Part shown: piece after piece, positions 23,970 through 37,215 of the stretch
How the letters are laid out: every line of letters starts with the position of its first letter
Position numbering within the stretch: position 1 is the first letter of the stretch
Origin: Undaria pinnatifida
Taxonomy: Eukaryota > Sar > Phaeophyceae > Laminariales > Alariaceae
Length of the DNA stretch: 64,000 nucleotides
Assembly (NCBI GenBank): GCA_012845835.1
Contig: JABAKD010000020.1
Span: forward strand, 16,652,306 to 16,716,305
Direction of reading: 5' to 3'
Position numbers and translations under genes: made by a program
The notes under the pieces: model-generated
Told to the model about the DNA's origin: nothing
Seen by the model: the letters and a program-made list of their open reading frames with translations, nothing else
Databases searched by the model: none

Positions 23970-25949
23970 CTGGGGCGCGCAGGATCGAGAGAAGACGTGC
24001 CGATATACAAGTTAGAAGAAGGCAAAGTCAAATTGTGGCATAGTAGGTAACCTTCCAGGACGAATTATGGGCGACTCACTGCGTGAAAACATATAATTTA
24101 AGCTTCGTCATGTCAGAACATTGCGACACGTACATAAAGGCAGGTCACTCGTAGCCAGGCTCACCTGGCGGGCTACCCAGCACAGCAGTGTAGGACACGG
24201 AGGTACAAGAGCAAACATCCCCCAACCCCGATTCGTATAACGCATCTTATTCTCTGCAACTCCGTGCAATCCGCACCTTTTGTTGTCATCTCTCGCATCT
24301 CTTTTGTAGTACACCGCCAGGCGCGCGATAATCTGTGGCAGACCTGTGTCTCGATCCAATCACAAGACACCGCCTCTTCATCCACGAGGTTCTGGCTCGA
24401 GCATCACCACGCGTTCAAGCTCGTAGACTGCCCGAAAATACGCGATTTTCTGCGTGGACGTTTTCGCCGTCTTGCATGTTTTAGAGTTCCCATAGACCCA
24501 CACATTCGGGAGTTGATAACAACTCGCCCCTCGAGTGGATTGTTTTGGGTGGTTGGTGCGACCCCCACAGGACGGCTGTTTCCTCGAGCTCCAGCCGACT
24601 TTCGCCAATGATGATGACCTCCACCGTCACCAGGGGAATCGCTCGGGCGCGCCTTCACGCGGTGAGCCCTTGATGGCGCCTCTCGGCCAGGTTTTCGCTG
24701 TTTGATCTCGATGTATTTTTTGGCGTCAGTCACCAAGTGCCGATCATGAACAGCAAACTTGGCTTGCGTCGCCAGCATAGCAGTACCGGTACAGCAGCAG
24801 AGGATAGGATAGGGTATCCCTCTTGACCCCGAAGGCGTGCCTGGTGGGCTACTGTTGCCGCGTTTCACCCATATAGGCGCTGCCGTCCGTCCGACAGTTC
24901 ATAGCGAGCGATGACAGCCCGCCAGCCGCGATTCCCTTGACCTCATTTTACGAGTGGATTTCACGATGCGTACAAATGAATTTGGAAATTCTTACAAAAT
25001 TACAAAAAGCGGCCAGGTACCCGGTATTATATCAACACCAAACTGACTGTAGAACTTATAGCATGCATACCGGTATATAGAGGTAACTAATATTACGGGA
25101 ATCGGGATCTTCAGGACTGGGTCGCTCACAGCGCAGCGGGGAAATTCGACCCCCTCTGAAAACAGTACGTTAACTTCGCGCCCTCATAGCGCGCTCCCAG
25201 ACGCACGGCCAGGCTCGCGCCTTCGCAATGCGGCACCTGGTGGCCTAGCGAACAGAATGGCTCGTTGCGTGCGGTCTCGATTGTCCCTGCTGGGTTGGAA
25301 TGTCGTGAAAAGCGCGCCGAACCCCGCAGAACCGACGTCTTTCGTCTTTCGGCAGCAAACCTGCACTTTCATTTGCTTCCGATCGCAAAAAAGTGACAGT
25401 CCCGTTTTGAAACCTGCACTTTCATTTGCTTCCGATCGCAAAAAAGTGACAGTCCCGTTTTGCGGAGTATTGGCGTTGAGGTTGTGTGTTGTCAGCACAG
25501 AGAGGGGATGTGAAAAGCGCGCCGAACCCCGCAGAACCGACGTCTTTCGTCTTTCGGCAGCAAACCTGCACTTTCATTTGCTTCCGATCGCAAAAAAGTG
25601 ACAGTCCCGTTTTGCGGAGTATTGGCGTTGAGGTTGTGTGTTGTCAGCACAGAGAGGGGATGGGCACGCACACCCTCCAAAGCCGAACGTATACCGTCTA
25701 TTTCACCTCTGGTGAGGTTTGTTGCACGCGCAGCTTTCACGTAGTAGGTCGATCGCGGGTAACGAGAGCAAGCGCAACCTCAACGATGCCGCTCAACGAA
25801 GCTGGGGTGTAGCTGCTGCTGCTGTGGGTTCTGGATCTTTACCAAAACTTCGACCAAACTTCGTTTTAGTCGCCTCAGCACACCCGCCCGACGCGAACAC
25901 GCGCACACGCACACAATTCAACACAGCAGCCGCTCCCCTCGCAGTAGAC
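23970..25949. other. Divergent intergenic region
   Basis: Separates two genes transcribed away from each other, so it should hold both promoters. No core promoter motif was assigned. Open frames at 24378-24868 (reverse) show no recognisable domain. The part nearest the right-hand gene is filled by the tandem duplication at 25305-25665. Confidence 0.4.
25305..25665. repeat. 205-bp tandem duplication with nested 53-bp repeats
   Basis: The sequence from GTGAAAAGCGCGCCGAACCC at 25305 repeats at 25510 (period 205). Inside, a 53-bp unit (AAACCTGCACTTTCATTTGC...) occurs twice in the first copy (25357, 25410) and once in the second (about 25562). It sits in the presumed promoter or 5' region of the gene starting at 25950. 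Confidence 0.85.
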
Positions 25950-28654
<2,705 letters not shown>

Positions 28655-28731
28655 GGTGAGCTCAAGATCAACCGGGCAAAGCGCTCCCCTAAACCTTTTA
28701 TCTGAACGCGAACTTGAAACTTTAACCTTCC

Positions 28732-31503
28732 ATGTCAACCGATCAGCGATGTACTCGCTCGCAACGAAATACCCGTCGTGCTGAAATTGCCCGCGAGCGC
28801 AGGCGTAGGCGCGCGTGCATTTTAGCGGGGCGGCGCTCACGACGTACCCTTCAAAACGAAACTCGAACGCAGAACACTAATAACATGGAACGTGATCTCC
28901 GCAGTAACAACCTGGACAGCGATTCTGAATCAGAGACTGACGTCGTTGTTCAACATTTTAATCGAATGAGAAACCGCATCCCTCGAAGACCCGACCCTAG
29001 AGACGTTGCCGCTGCCAATTCCATGGAAGGTTCAGAAGAAAGACTTGGTGTGCAAGCCTTTAATTCCACCAACTTTGAGTATCCACTTGAGGCGTACGAA
29101 CTAAAATACCCGTGCTTGCTACATGAAAGTAACTATACGTGCCAACACTGTGGGTCTGTGCTATGGAAAGAGGAACGGTCTGGGTCCTATAACTGTTGTA
29201 ACCGTGGGAGATCTGCCATTCACCGGCTTAAACCTATTCCACAAACATTGTTATCGCTCTTCCAAACCGCACGTTTTCGCGAATCACAAAGGGCATATAA
29301 CGGGTTATTTAGTTTCACAGCTTTGGGAGCAGGAGGCATAGAAAACCGATCGTGGACTCAAGGAAAACCACCGACAATGCTTACTCTCCATGGTAAAGCA
29401 TACCATAGAATTTTCGACTTACAGGAGAAGTATCAAAACCAAAATGTTAACAACAGTGCCAGGTTTTACATATTCGATTCCGAATTCGCACAGACAACCT
29501 CCTCACAACATTTAGATTCACGGATTGCAGGCACTCTAAGATCCCACGTGAACAGCGAGATTAGGTGGGCTCGAGAATACAGGTCTGCCGTAGACACAAT
29601 ATTAAACACATCAGCGTCAGAGTCCAGTGCGCCTTTTATAGAGTTCAGTGAAGTTAGCAGAGTTAATGATGGACCAGTGTTGGGCGAGAATCCGAGTGCA
29701 AATGAAATAGCAGCTTTAGTGTTTACCTCAGGGAATCAAAATGATGCGCCGCGAGCAGTTATCACCTATCCAAGGAACAGCCCAGATAACAAACCACGCT
29801 TCCTGCCGCTTTGGAGCTCTGCATATGAAACGCTACAGTTCCCCCTGCTGTTTTTGCATGGAGAAGCAGGTTGGAGTAAGGGTAACTACAAAGAGAACCC
29901 GCCGTTCAAATCTAAAACAATGAACCGGTCAAACACCGAAGCCGTAACGTTTCCCTTCTACTGTAGGCAGCGTATTCTTTCGGAGCCGATATTTAAGATT
30001 AACTGCCGAATCGCTCAGGAATGGGTCTGTGATTCTTTGAGCAGAATGGAAGAAGAGCGTTTGAATTTCGTCGAAAATAGTGACATGCAGCATAGGCTTG
30101 CTTCCAACCGGTCCATTCAAGACGCCCAACCTCATGAACAACCCGGTAAATTGCTTCCTGCTTCTCACCCTGGCTCACCTGCCAAGCGTAAAAGTGATAC
30201 AGAAGACGCTCTATGCATCGTGAACAGGCGAGGAAGACCGCATTTGTTCATCACCGTAACTTTCAATGCGGATTGGAAAGAGGTGCAAGAAAATTTGCTG
30301 CCAGGACAAAGTGCTTATGATCGTCCTGATCTATGTTGTCGTGTTTTCAAATTGAAGATGAAAGAAATTATGAAGGTTTTAAAGTCTGGCAAAATTTTTG
30401 GCGCTTACGACAGCCATTTAGCGGTGACGGAATTCCAAAAGAGGGGGTACCCTCACGCTCACATTCTCATGAGCTTCAAAAATGCAGGCCCTGATGCCCT
30501 AAACGAAATGGACAAATGGGTGTGGGCTCAGCTGCCTGACGAAAACATAGCAGGAGGAAAACTACGTGAAAAGGTACTCAAATACATGATACACAAGCCG
30601 TGTGGGGCAGTTGGAAACATGAGTGCTCCATGCATGCAAGTAAACCGTCACACGAACAAAAAGTGTTGTAACAAGTACTTTCCGCAACCATTCAGAAGCA
30701 TTGCAACCGTCAACGACAAAACTGGACGGGCAGAATATACTCGGAGGAAGAACGGTGATAACCCGACCATAAGAATGAGAGTAAACAACCAATGGAAAAG
30801 TGTTAGGATAGGAAACGAGTGGGTGGTGCCGTACAACCCCATGTTGCTCATGATGTTTGACTGCCACATTTGTGTTGATGTCGTCACCGCAACATCATGC
30901 GTTAAATACGTGTTCAAATATTGTCACAAAGGGGACGCGTTTATTCGAGCAAGGATACAGGGCATTACCTCAGAAGTTGAACAATATAGAAAAACGAGGT
31001 ATATTTCAGCCGCAGAGGCGACGTGGAGACTATTAGGTTACCATATGGTGGACAGATACCCTGCGGTAACTAAGATTCACGCCCATCTTGAAGGAGAGCA
31101 ACAAATCACTTATCCCAAAAATGCCACCCACGATGATAGACTTGAGATAGCCGCGCAGTCACAGACACACGTGCTCAGGTACTACATGCGACCGAAAAAT
31201 CCCTGCTTTTCGGACTTGACCATTCTAGACTATTACGAGCAATACACTATCACCTCGCCCAAAAAAGATGACCCTCCGCTTGAGTTTGCTCCGCTTGGCA
31301 AATACCTCGATGGATACAAAAACATCGTTTCCAAACGAAAAAAACGACGATCACGTTTGCCGAATTTCGTTTCAGAGTCCAGCGGTGGGAGATCTCTACT
31401 ACTTGAGGTTGTTACTACACACGATTCCAGCCAGGTCGTTCGCAGAATTACGAACAGTGCAAACAGACACAGGCGATCCCGTTGTTCACCCTACTTTTCA
31501 TGA
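28732..31503 (+). CDS. Helitron Rep (HUH endonuclease) part
   Basis: Replication initiator that nicks and joins single-stranded DNA in rolling-circle transposition. The N-terminal half has a Cys cluster (CQHCGSVLWKEE ... CC, from about residue 137) as in many Helitron proteins. The Rep domain holds RRGRPHLFITVTFNADW and the HUH metal site GYPHAHILMSF (H575 and H577), then MIHKPCG. The two catalytic tyrosines lie in KYVFKYCHKG (Y726 and Y730, the Y2 arrangement). From about residue 870 the frame leaves the conserved sequence, which continues in the +1 frame after an A run at 31338-31344. The last 50 or so residues of this frame are therefore spurious. An ATG at about 28885 (MERDLRSNN) is an alternative start. 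Confidence 0.85.
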   Translation: MSTDQRCTRSQRNTRRAEIARERRRRRACILAGRRSRRTLQNETRTQNTNNMERDLRSNNLDSDSESETDVVVQHFNRMRNRIPRRPDPRDVAAANSMEGSEERLGVQAFNSTNFEYPLEAYELKYPCLLHESNYTCQHCGSVLWKEERSGSYNCCNRGRSAIHRLKPIPQTLLSLFQTARFRESQRAYNGLFSFTALGAGGIENRSWTQGKPPTMLTLHGKAYHRIFDLQEKYQNQNVNNSARFYIFDSEFAQTTSSQHLDSRIAGTLRSHVNSEIRWAREYRSAVDTILNTSASESSAPFIEFSEVSRVNDGPVLGENPSANEIAALVFTSGNQNDAPRAVITYPRNSPDNKPRFLPLWSSAYETLQFPLLFLHGEAGWSKGNYKENPPFKSKTMNRSNTEAVTFPFYCRQRILSEPIFKINCRIAQEWVCDSLSRMEEERLNFVENSDMQHRLASNRSIQDAQPHEQPGKLLPASHPGSPAKRKSDTEDALCIVNRRGRPHLFITVTFNADWKEVQENLLPGQSAYDRPDLCCRVFKLKMKEIMKVLKSGKIFGAYDSHLAVTEFQKRGYPHAHILMSFKNAGPDALNEMDKWVWAQLPDENIAGGKLREKVLKYMIHKPCGAVGNMSAPCMQVNRHTNKKCCNKYFPQPFRSIATVNDKTGRAEYTRRKNGDNPTIRMRVNNQWKSVRIGNEWVVPYNPMLLMMFDCHICVDVVTATSCVKYVFKYCHKGDAFIRARIQGITSEVEQYRKTRYISAAEATWRLLGYHMVDRYPAVTKIHAHLEGEQQITYPKNATHDDRLEIAAQSQTHVLRYYMRPKNPCFSDLTILDYYEQYTITSPKKDDPPLEFAPLGKYLDGYKNIVSKRKKRRSRLPNFVSESSGGRSLLLEVVTTHDSSQVVRRITNSANRHRRSRCSPYFS

Positions 31504-33868
31504 TGCCGCCAGAGCAAGAGGTCTCATCACGGGAGACGAAGAGTATTCACTATGTATGGAAGAAGCTTCAGTGTTTCAAGTTGCGTCCCAGCTCCGTGCT
31601 CTTTTCGTTACGCTCATTTTAGATGGTGCGCCAGCACCGAAGCTATGGCGTGACTTTAAGGACAACCTCATCGAAGATTTCCTTCTTAGGTTATCCACAG
31701 ACGATGCCATACAAGCTGCCTTGTGTGAAATAGACCTCAAGCTAAACCAGCATGGTAAATGTAACGAACAAGTCAACCTTCCAAAGCCTATGCATCCGCG
31801 AACTGAATTTGAAAGGATGCGTGATGCCTTCGACCCACAAACATGTGCAGAATACGCAGAGCTGCATGAACCGCGACTGACCAGTGAGCAGAGCCACATT
31901 TACAAAACAGTCTTAGACTCAGTTCGAGCCGATAATGGGTGTCCATTTATGATTGATGCGCCCGCCGGAACTGGCAAGACATACACAGAAAAATGTATTT
32001 CCGCAAGGTTGAGAGGTGAAAGAAAGACAGTGCTCATCGTTGCTTCCACCGGCATCGCCGCCTTACAGCTCCCTGGAGGCTGGACCGCGCACTCCATGTT
32101 CAAATTACCTATGGACGAAGCAATGTCGCCAACCTGCGTATGCAACATAAACACCAACACTCAAAGAGCAGAGCTAATCCGCAAAGCGGACCTCATCATT
32201 TGGGACGAGTTACCTATGACCCACAGATATTGCATTGAGGCCCTCGACAGAACACTTCAAGATCTGATGAAAAACAATAAGCTTTTTGGTGGAAAAACTA
32301 TTTTGTTCAGTGGAGATTGGCGCCAAACAGGGCCAATAGTTAAGAACGGCACCGCCACCGATACCGTCGACGCAGCCTTTATTTCTAGCCCCCTATGGAA
32401 ACACGTTAAACGCATGAGACTAACCAAATCGCAACGAGACAAAGATGATCCTCAGTATGCTGCTTTTGTGCGGGCGATAGGCGAGGGTACCCACCCTACA
32501 CAATCAATCGACGGCACGGACATGATGGCCTTGAATAACCACAACCTCGATGCCAATGACCACTTCCAGCTCAAATATACAACAAATTTCGATGAGCTCA
32601 TGAACTTTGTGTATCCCAATGTCAATGAACAATCGCGCAACTGGGACAAACGCGCCATATTGGCGACCACCAACAACGCAATTGACCGTTCTAATGAAGC
32701 CATATCGGACTTGCGGCCCGGAGAGTACTGTACATACCTCAGCTCAGATACACTAATAAGTGATGAGACCACGCCTCACACAGCCTTTGCTTCTCCTGAA
32801 CACCTCCACCAATTAAACGTGCAAGGTGTCCCTCCCCATGAGCTTTGCCTCAAGTCAGACGGACTTGCGATGATCGTGCGAAATCTCAACTTTTCGGAGG
32901 GACTCATCAACGGTCAAAAATGCGTTGTCCTCGCAGTTTCCCCAAACAGCCGAGTCCTTCAAGTCGAACTTCTCACCGAAACATCGCCCCATCCAATTGT
33001 TTTGATTCCACGTATAGGCTTTCGTGCGACAGTTGGAAGAAATGGCATCACGTTCATGCGAACACAGTTTCCCATCCGAACTTCATATTCCGTCACGGTG
33101 AATCGTTCACAGGGACAGACACTTACAAAAATTGGCTTGGACTTGAGATCACCTGCGTTTGGGCATGGTCAACTTTACGTCGCGCTCAGCCGTGCGCAAA
33201 ATCGCCAGTCAATTATGTGCCTTTTACCACAAGAACATATTGTTGACGGCATTCCACACACGGAGAACATTGTATACCCTCCTTTCACCGCTGCCGCCAC
33301 AGGCCAAGCTGTAACACCTCCACCGTATCAACCTCCAAACACCTCGCCTCCTGCGCCCTCCAATGCCTCCTCTCAACCGTCAAGTGACAGCCAAACTCCA
33401 CCTCCAACATGGACAGTCGTCGACGAAATTGGGGATGGAGCATGCGGATTTCGCGGCATAGCACGACGAATATACAACGACCCAAACAGACACTACCAAG
33501 TACGCTCGGAAATACTCCAATACATGAACGAAAACCGCAACGACCCTAACTTGCTAAACGCCATTTCCGCTGGCATGAACCATGAACTACTCCAAGCCCT
33601 TGGTGAACCGCCACAACAGTATACATCATATGACAACTACCTCTCCATCATGTCTCACCCGCGAGCTTACCTTGGTGAGCCAGAAATTTACGCATGCATG
33701 CAACGATACAACATACCCATAAACGTTACTATCGGAAACAACCCCCGACCAAATCCTCAAAACGCCGACCCTTCTACCATACACCTGCACTATCAACCAC
33801 AATCACGTCATTACTCTTCCCTAATCCTAAATAACCCTTCCACCGACCATCCGCCTGTCGCAGCATGA
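31345..33868 (+). CDS. Helitron Pif1-like helicase fused to an OTU cysteine protease
   Basis: Continuation of the Helitron polyprotein, in frame with an open frame from 31268. After a linker (ISFQSPAVGDLYYLRLLL, common in Helitrons) comes a superfamily 1B helicase. Its Walker A is APAGTGKT (about 31958-31981), Walker B is IIWDELPM (about 32198), GDWRQTGPI is motif III-like, and the C-terminal motifs are YSVTVNRSQGQTL and YVALSRA. After a Pro-rich linker (about 33298-33410), the end is an OTU-like domain: GDGACGFRGIARRIY (catalytic Asp/Cys region, about 33431) and RHYSSLIL (candidate catalytic His, about 33807). OTU domains are known from some Helitron groups; what it does in transposition is unknown. 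No ATG of its own is needed if it is expressed as part of the upstream frame. Confidence 0.85.
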
Positions 33869-34104
33869 CCGCGCCGCCAACGCGCCAGCGCCGGTGGTTC
33901 GCCTCTATGATCGTCCCTGACGACCTTCACCACTTCTTCGACCCACACTTCGAGCGCTCCCTCATTGCGGACGCAGAGCAAGAGGCCACCGGCGACACCC
34001 GGCAGCAAGTCGAAGATGATGCCAACTTCGAAGCGGAACTTCAAGACTACTACTCAACGTCCTTCCAGTGGCACATCAAAATGTGCCAATGTAGCCGTCC
34101 ATGA
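33865..34104 (+). CDS. Small acidic ORF overlapping the Helitron stop (ATGA)
   Basis: A 79-codon frame whose ATG overlaps the TGA of the helicase-OTU frame (ATGA at 33865-33868). It reads MTAPPTRQRRWFASMIVPDD and then a strongly acidic stretch. No known domain was recognised. It could be a separate small protein, a former C-terminal extension split off by a frameshift, or chance. Confidence 0.35.
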   Translation: MTAPPTRQRRWFASMIVPDDLHHFFDPHFERSLIADAEQEATGDTRQQVEDDANFEAELQDYYSTSFQWHIKMCQCSRP

Positions 34105-34351
34105 TAACTGTCGACCCCAAGTTACTCGTGGGGCCAGGTGTATATTTCGTGTATATATGTCAGTAGCCGCGGACACGCTCAGTCTCGTGCTAATTATTTC
34201 CCGCGGCATTGTCAGTAGTAAGTCTTCATTTTTTCAGCCATTCTGTACATGGTAGCCGGCGAGTACATATTAGCGGCCACCGTGGCATTTTGTCTAACCC
34301 TAAATAGTGAGTCTTCATTTTTTCAGTGCCGAGTTTGCGCGTGCGCCGCGC

Positions 34352-34727
34352 CGGCATACTGTCTGTTTTTTCCCGTTGTCAGCCAAGTATGTAGTCTCAG
34401 CTTTCGTAGCATCAAATTGTAAGTAGGGAGTCTTCATTTTTGCGGTGCCGAGTTTGCGCCAACCTCTTCATAGCCATGTCTGTTATGCGAACGTCTTTGA
34501 GTGGGTGAAGAGTTCGAGTTGCAATGCATCTGGCTACCCCGGCATACTGTCTGTTTTTTCCCGGTGTCAGCCAAGTATGTAGTCTCAGCTTTCGTAGCAT
34601 CAAATTGTAAGTAGGGAGTCTTCATTTTTGCGGTGCCGAGTTTGCGCCAACCTCTTCATAGCCATGTCTGTTATGCGAACGTCTTTGAGTGGGTGAAGAG
34701 TTCGAGTTGCAATGCATCTGGCTACCC
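34352..34727. repeat. 188-bp tandem duplication
   Basis: The block containing CAGCCAAGTATGTAGTCTCAGC (first at about 34380, again at about 34568) through TGCAATGCATCTGGCTACCC is present twice with period 188 and almost no differences. GGGAGTCTTCATTTTT-type words also occur at 34220, 34308, 34825 and 34905. It may be the non-coding 3' region of the Helitron. Confidence 0.8.
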
Positions 34728-34949
34728 TGTCCCCATTTTGTAAGTAGTCACATCCGTTTTTCGCTGCCATACTGTACATGATTGCCGGTATTAGTGGCCA
34801 CGTCGCATTTGGTCACAGAGTCTTCATGATTGCAGTACCAAGTCTTATTTTTTCAGTGCCCAGTTTGCGCCAACCTCTTCATAGCCATATCGTCTGAAAG
34901 AGGGTGTCTTTATTTTTGGACATATTCCATATTCCACTGCGTCCTTATT

Positions 34950-35125
34950 TTCAGTTTGTTCTGGGGATCACGCCCCATCAACAAATAATACATACCGAGT
35001 AGTATTTCCTTTTCCTCCATTTCGGCCCGCTGTATTTTCAGTTTCTTCTGGGGATCACGCCCCATCAACAAATCATACATACGGAGTATTTCCTTTTCCT
35101 CCATCTCGGCCCGCTGTCATTCCAC
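34950..35125. repeat. 87-bp tandem duplication
   Basis: CTGGGGATCACGCCCCATCAAC occurs at 34961 and 35048, with matching sequence on both sides through CCATTTCGGCCCGCTGT / CCATCTCGGCCCGCTGT. TGGGGATCACGCCCCA is itself a short near-palindrome. Confidence 0.8.
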
Positions 35126-35213
35126 ACTCAACACTCCCACCCTTGGTATGCAGGCGTACTCCTGCTGTGGAACCAACCAGCATCACCGCACATCTTTTAC
35201 AGTAAACAGTAAC

Positions 35214-35252
35214 CCGGAGGACGGGGGGGCCGACAGGCCCCCCACGTCCGGA
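35214..35252. repeat. Strong G/C hairpin
   Basis: Arms CCGGAGGACGGGGGGGCC and GGCCCCCCACGTCCGG around a GACA loop, with small bulges. Possible Helitron terminal hairpin or a terminator-like structure; no CTRR follows. Confidence 0.5.
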
Positions 35253-35331
35253 CACCCTTGTAATACGTACTCGTGCACACGTATGATGCCCACCAGTTGT
35301 TGTTGCTGTTGTTATTTTATACTCCGTAACT

Positions 35332-35381
35332 AATTTTCAAGGACGCCAGCCGTGAGTTCGACGAATTTCAGGTCAATACTC
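35332..35381 (+). repeat. Dispersed repeat family C
   Basis: TTTCAAGGACGCCAGCCGTG followed by AGTTCGACGAATTTCAGG. Other copies are at 16192-16238, 50748-50800 and (degenerate) 51228-51272. This copy is cut off by the reverse LINE-tail copy starting at about 35389. Confidence 0.6.
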
Positions 35382-35388
35382 AGTTATT

Positions 35389-35845
35389 TACTCGCATAAT
35401 CAAGTCCGTGGTCACAGGACAGGCTCCAGTCACTCTGGAGCTGAGGTATACCCCAGGGAAAGAACACAAACCAAAGGTGGTTCACGCATATATCACAGAG
35501 CTGACGCAATTCATGCCTTCACCAGAAACATATAAAAAGTGAAATCGGGAGTCAGCCTACGATGTGCCAGGTCCATACTGGTGCATACGTCTCACTACTC
35601 TCACGCCTGGAAAAACCGACATATACCGCTTGCCACCCAAGAAAGACTACCACGTATATATTGCACGCAGTACCTATCACTACGCATAGGCACGACAGAC
35701 GCAAGTCCATCGGAAAAAAGAAACAAAGAAAAGAAAAAAAGAAGATAAAGGAAAGAAAAGACGAGAAAGCGAAAAACATAAAAGGAAAGGAAAGACAATA
35801 AAAGACAGGAAAAGCAAGCAAGAAAAGACAAGACCCAGTACCAGG
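35389..35845 (-). repeat. LINE 3' UTR-only copy (reverse)
   Basis: Reverse complement of the 1620-2085 block: the stem-loop CTCCAG..CTGGAG near 35430, the conserved middle, and the A/G-rich complement of the pyrimidine tract (35705-35830). It lacks the RT and the (AAC)n tail. It appears to have landed in a family-C repeat. Confidence 0.75.
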
Positions 35846-36611
35846 CGCCAGCCATGATACCATTTACGTACGACTGCAGCAGCAGCAGGTAGGCAACATG
35901 AACCTCACGTCGGATTCTATTTCGAGTTTTGAATCCCCATGTTCATGGTGCAGAAAATACACAACCGGTGGTCACTTGTCGAATGTCTGTTGTTAACTGA
36001 AGTGTCCTCTTGTGCCACGTGAATCGTCCGTACGTCCGAACCCCCGCACATCGGAACCCTCCACCTACTGTACCTATTGATGGAACAATCTTCGAGTTTT
36101 GAATGTCAAAGTGGTACTGGTATTTTGACGGCAATACATTTAATATTTTGACATCTAAGTTCGGTGCGTTGTATCGATAGTCTACACAGCAGTCACGTCG
36201 TATCATACTACAACAATATTAACAGTACCTGGCACCTGGCATGTGTTCTTCGTTCTTCACAGCTGTAGTTGTAGACTGATCCTGATCGATCCTGATCTTC
36301 CCAACCATGTGCATGTACCAGGTACCAGGTTCTCAATTGTCCGAGTGCCTTTTGTTATGCCCGAACCCTAAATCAAATTTCGGTAGTGTTAATATTCATA
36401 CCAGTATACGTGACGCCGTGTTTTAGGTTAAACGCCTTGTCAACATGCCATTGCCACAAAAATGTGGAACTGCTGGCTACCGCTGCCTTCTCGTATGTAT
36501 CAAACAGAACGTTTGCGCTGAAGTAATTTCGGAAAATCTTTCGATTCGTAATACTTGGGACTGCACGCTACTACAGTAGTAGTTGCGGTTATTTTGGGAA
36601 ACAAATAAGGC

Positions 36612-36830
36612 AGACGACAGAAAGCGGTATACCGCAACCATTCCGCGCCACCGTGCGGTGCAGCAGAATACACCTGGGTTGTTGACCCCGATCCGCGACG
36701 CTGAATGGTCAACTCAGCCTCGCACCGGTTTTTGACACCAACTCCTTGCGGTACATCGTACCGTGACTTTTCAGCTCGGCCGTCACCGTTTTTTCTCACG
36801 TGACCCATACAGCTATCTGTCGGAGAATAT
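36612..36830 (-). repeat. Foldback repeat, left arm, outer part
   Basis: Reverse complement of 39515-39720: AGACGACAGAAAGCGGTA, then ATTCCGCGCCACCGTGCGG, TACATCGTACC and CTCACGTGACCCATAC. The arm continues at 38622-38720 after the insertion at 36831-38613. Confidence 0.8.
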
Positions 36831-36851
36831 CAGGGCTTTTCACGATTCGGG

Positions 36852-37215
36852 TCAAATGTCGCGGGTCGGGTCGGGTCGGGCCGGGTCAGGGTCGGGTCGA
36901 GTCAGCTGACCCGGCCCGACCCGTGAGAATTTCAAGACGTCTTGACCCGACCCGACCCGACCTGCGAGAATTTCGATACGTCTTGACCCGACCCGACCCG
37001 ACCCGACCCGACCCGACCCGACCCGACCCGACCCGACCCGCGAGATTTTGGAAACCTCCTGACCAGACCCGACCCGACCCGCGAGATTTTGAAATCCTCC
37101 TGACCCGACCCGACCCGACCCGCCATAATCCGGGTGACCCGCGAGATGGGGGATTCATGCGGGTCAGGTCGACTCGACCCGTGACATTTCTCACGGGTCA
37201 AAGTCGAAAAGTCAC
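36852..37215. repeat. (GGGTC)n / (GACCC)n array, left
   Basis: Starts as GGGTC pentamers (36862-36900), flips at GTCAGCTGAC (about 36900) and continues as GACCC pentamers. These are interrupted every 40-60 bp by GCGAGATTTTGAAACCTCCT-like spacers. The fold point makes a large palindrome. Asp-Pro-Thr-Arg frames across it are artefacts. Confidence 0.85.

Larger units (their letters stand above)
28732..34104 (+). mobile_element. Helitron-type rolling-circle transposon (coding part)
   Basis: Autonomous-type element coding for a zinc-finger/HUH Rep, a Pif1-like helicase and an OTU protease in that order, interrupted only by one apparent frameshift near 31338-31344. The first ATG is 78 bp after the stop codon of the Cys-rich gene, so the element lies in or just after that gene's 3' UTR. 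Terminal TC / CTRR motifs and the 3' hairpin could not be pinned down; a strong hairpin at 35214-35252 is one candidate but lacks a CTRR end. The coordinates cover coding sequence only. Confidence 0.85.

Noticed and set aside
24404..24868. 154-codon reverse frame upstream of the WW/G-patch gene
   Set aside because: No domain, no start or splice context, and overlapping open frames on both strands; kept as intergenic.
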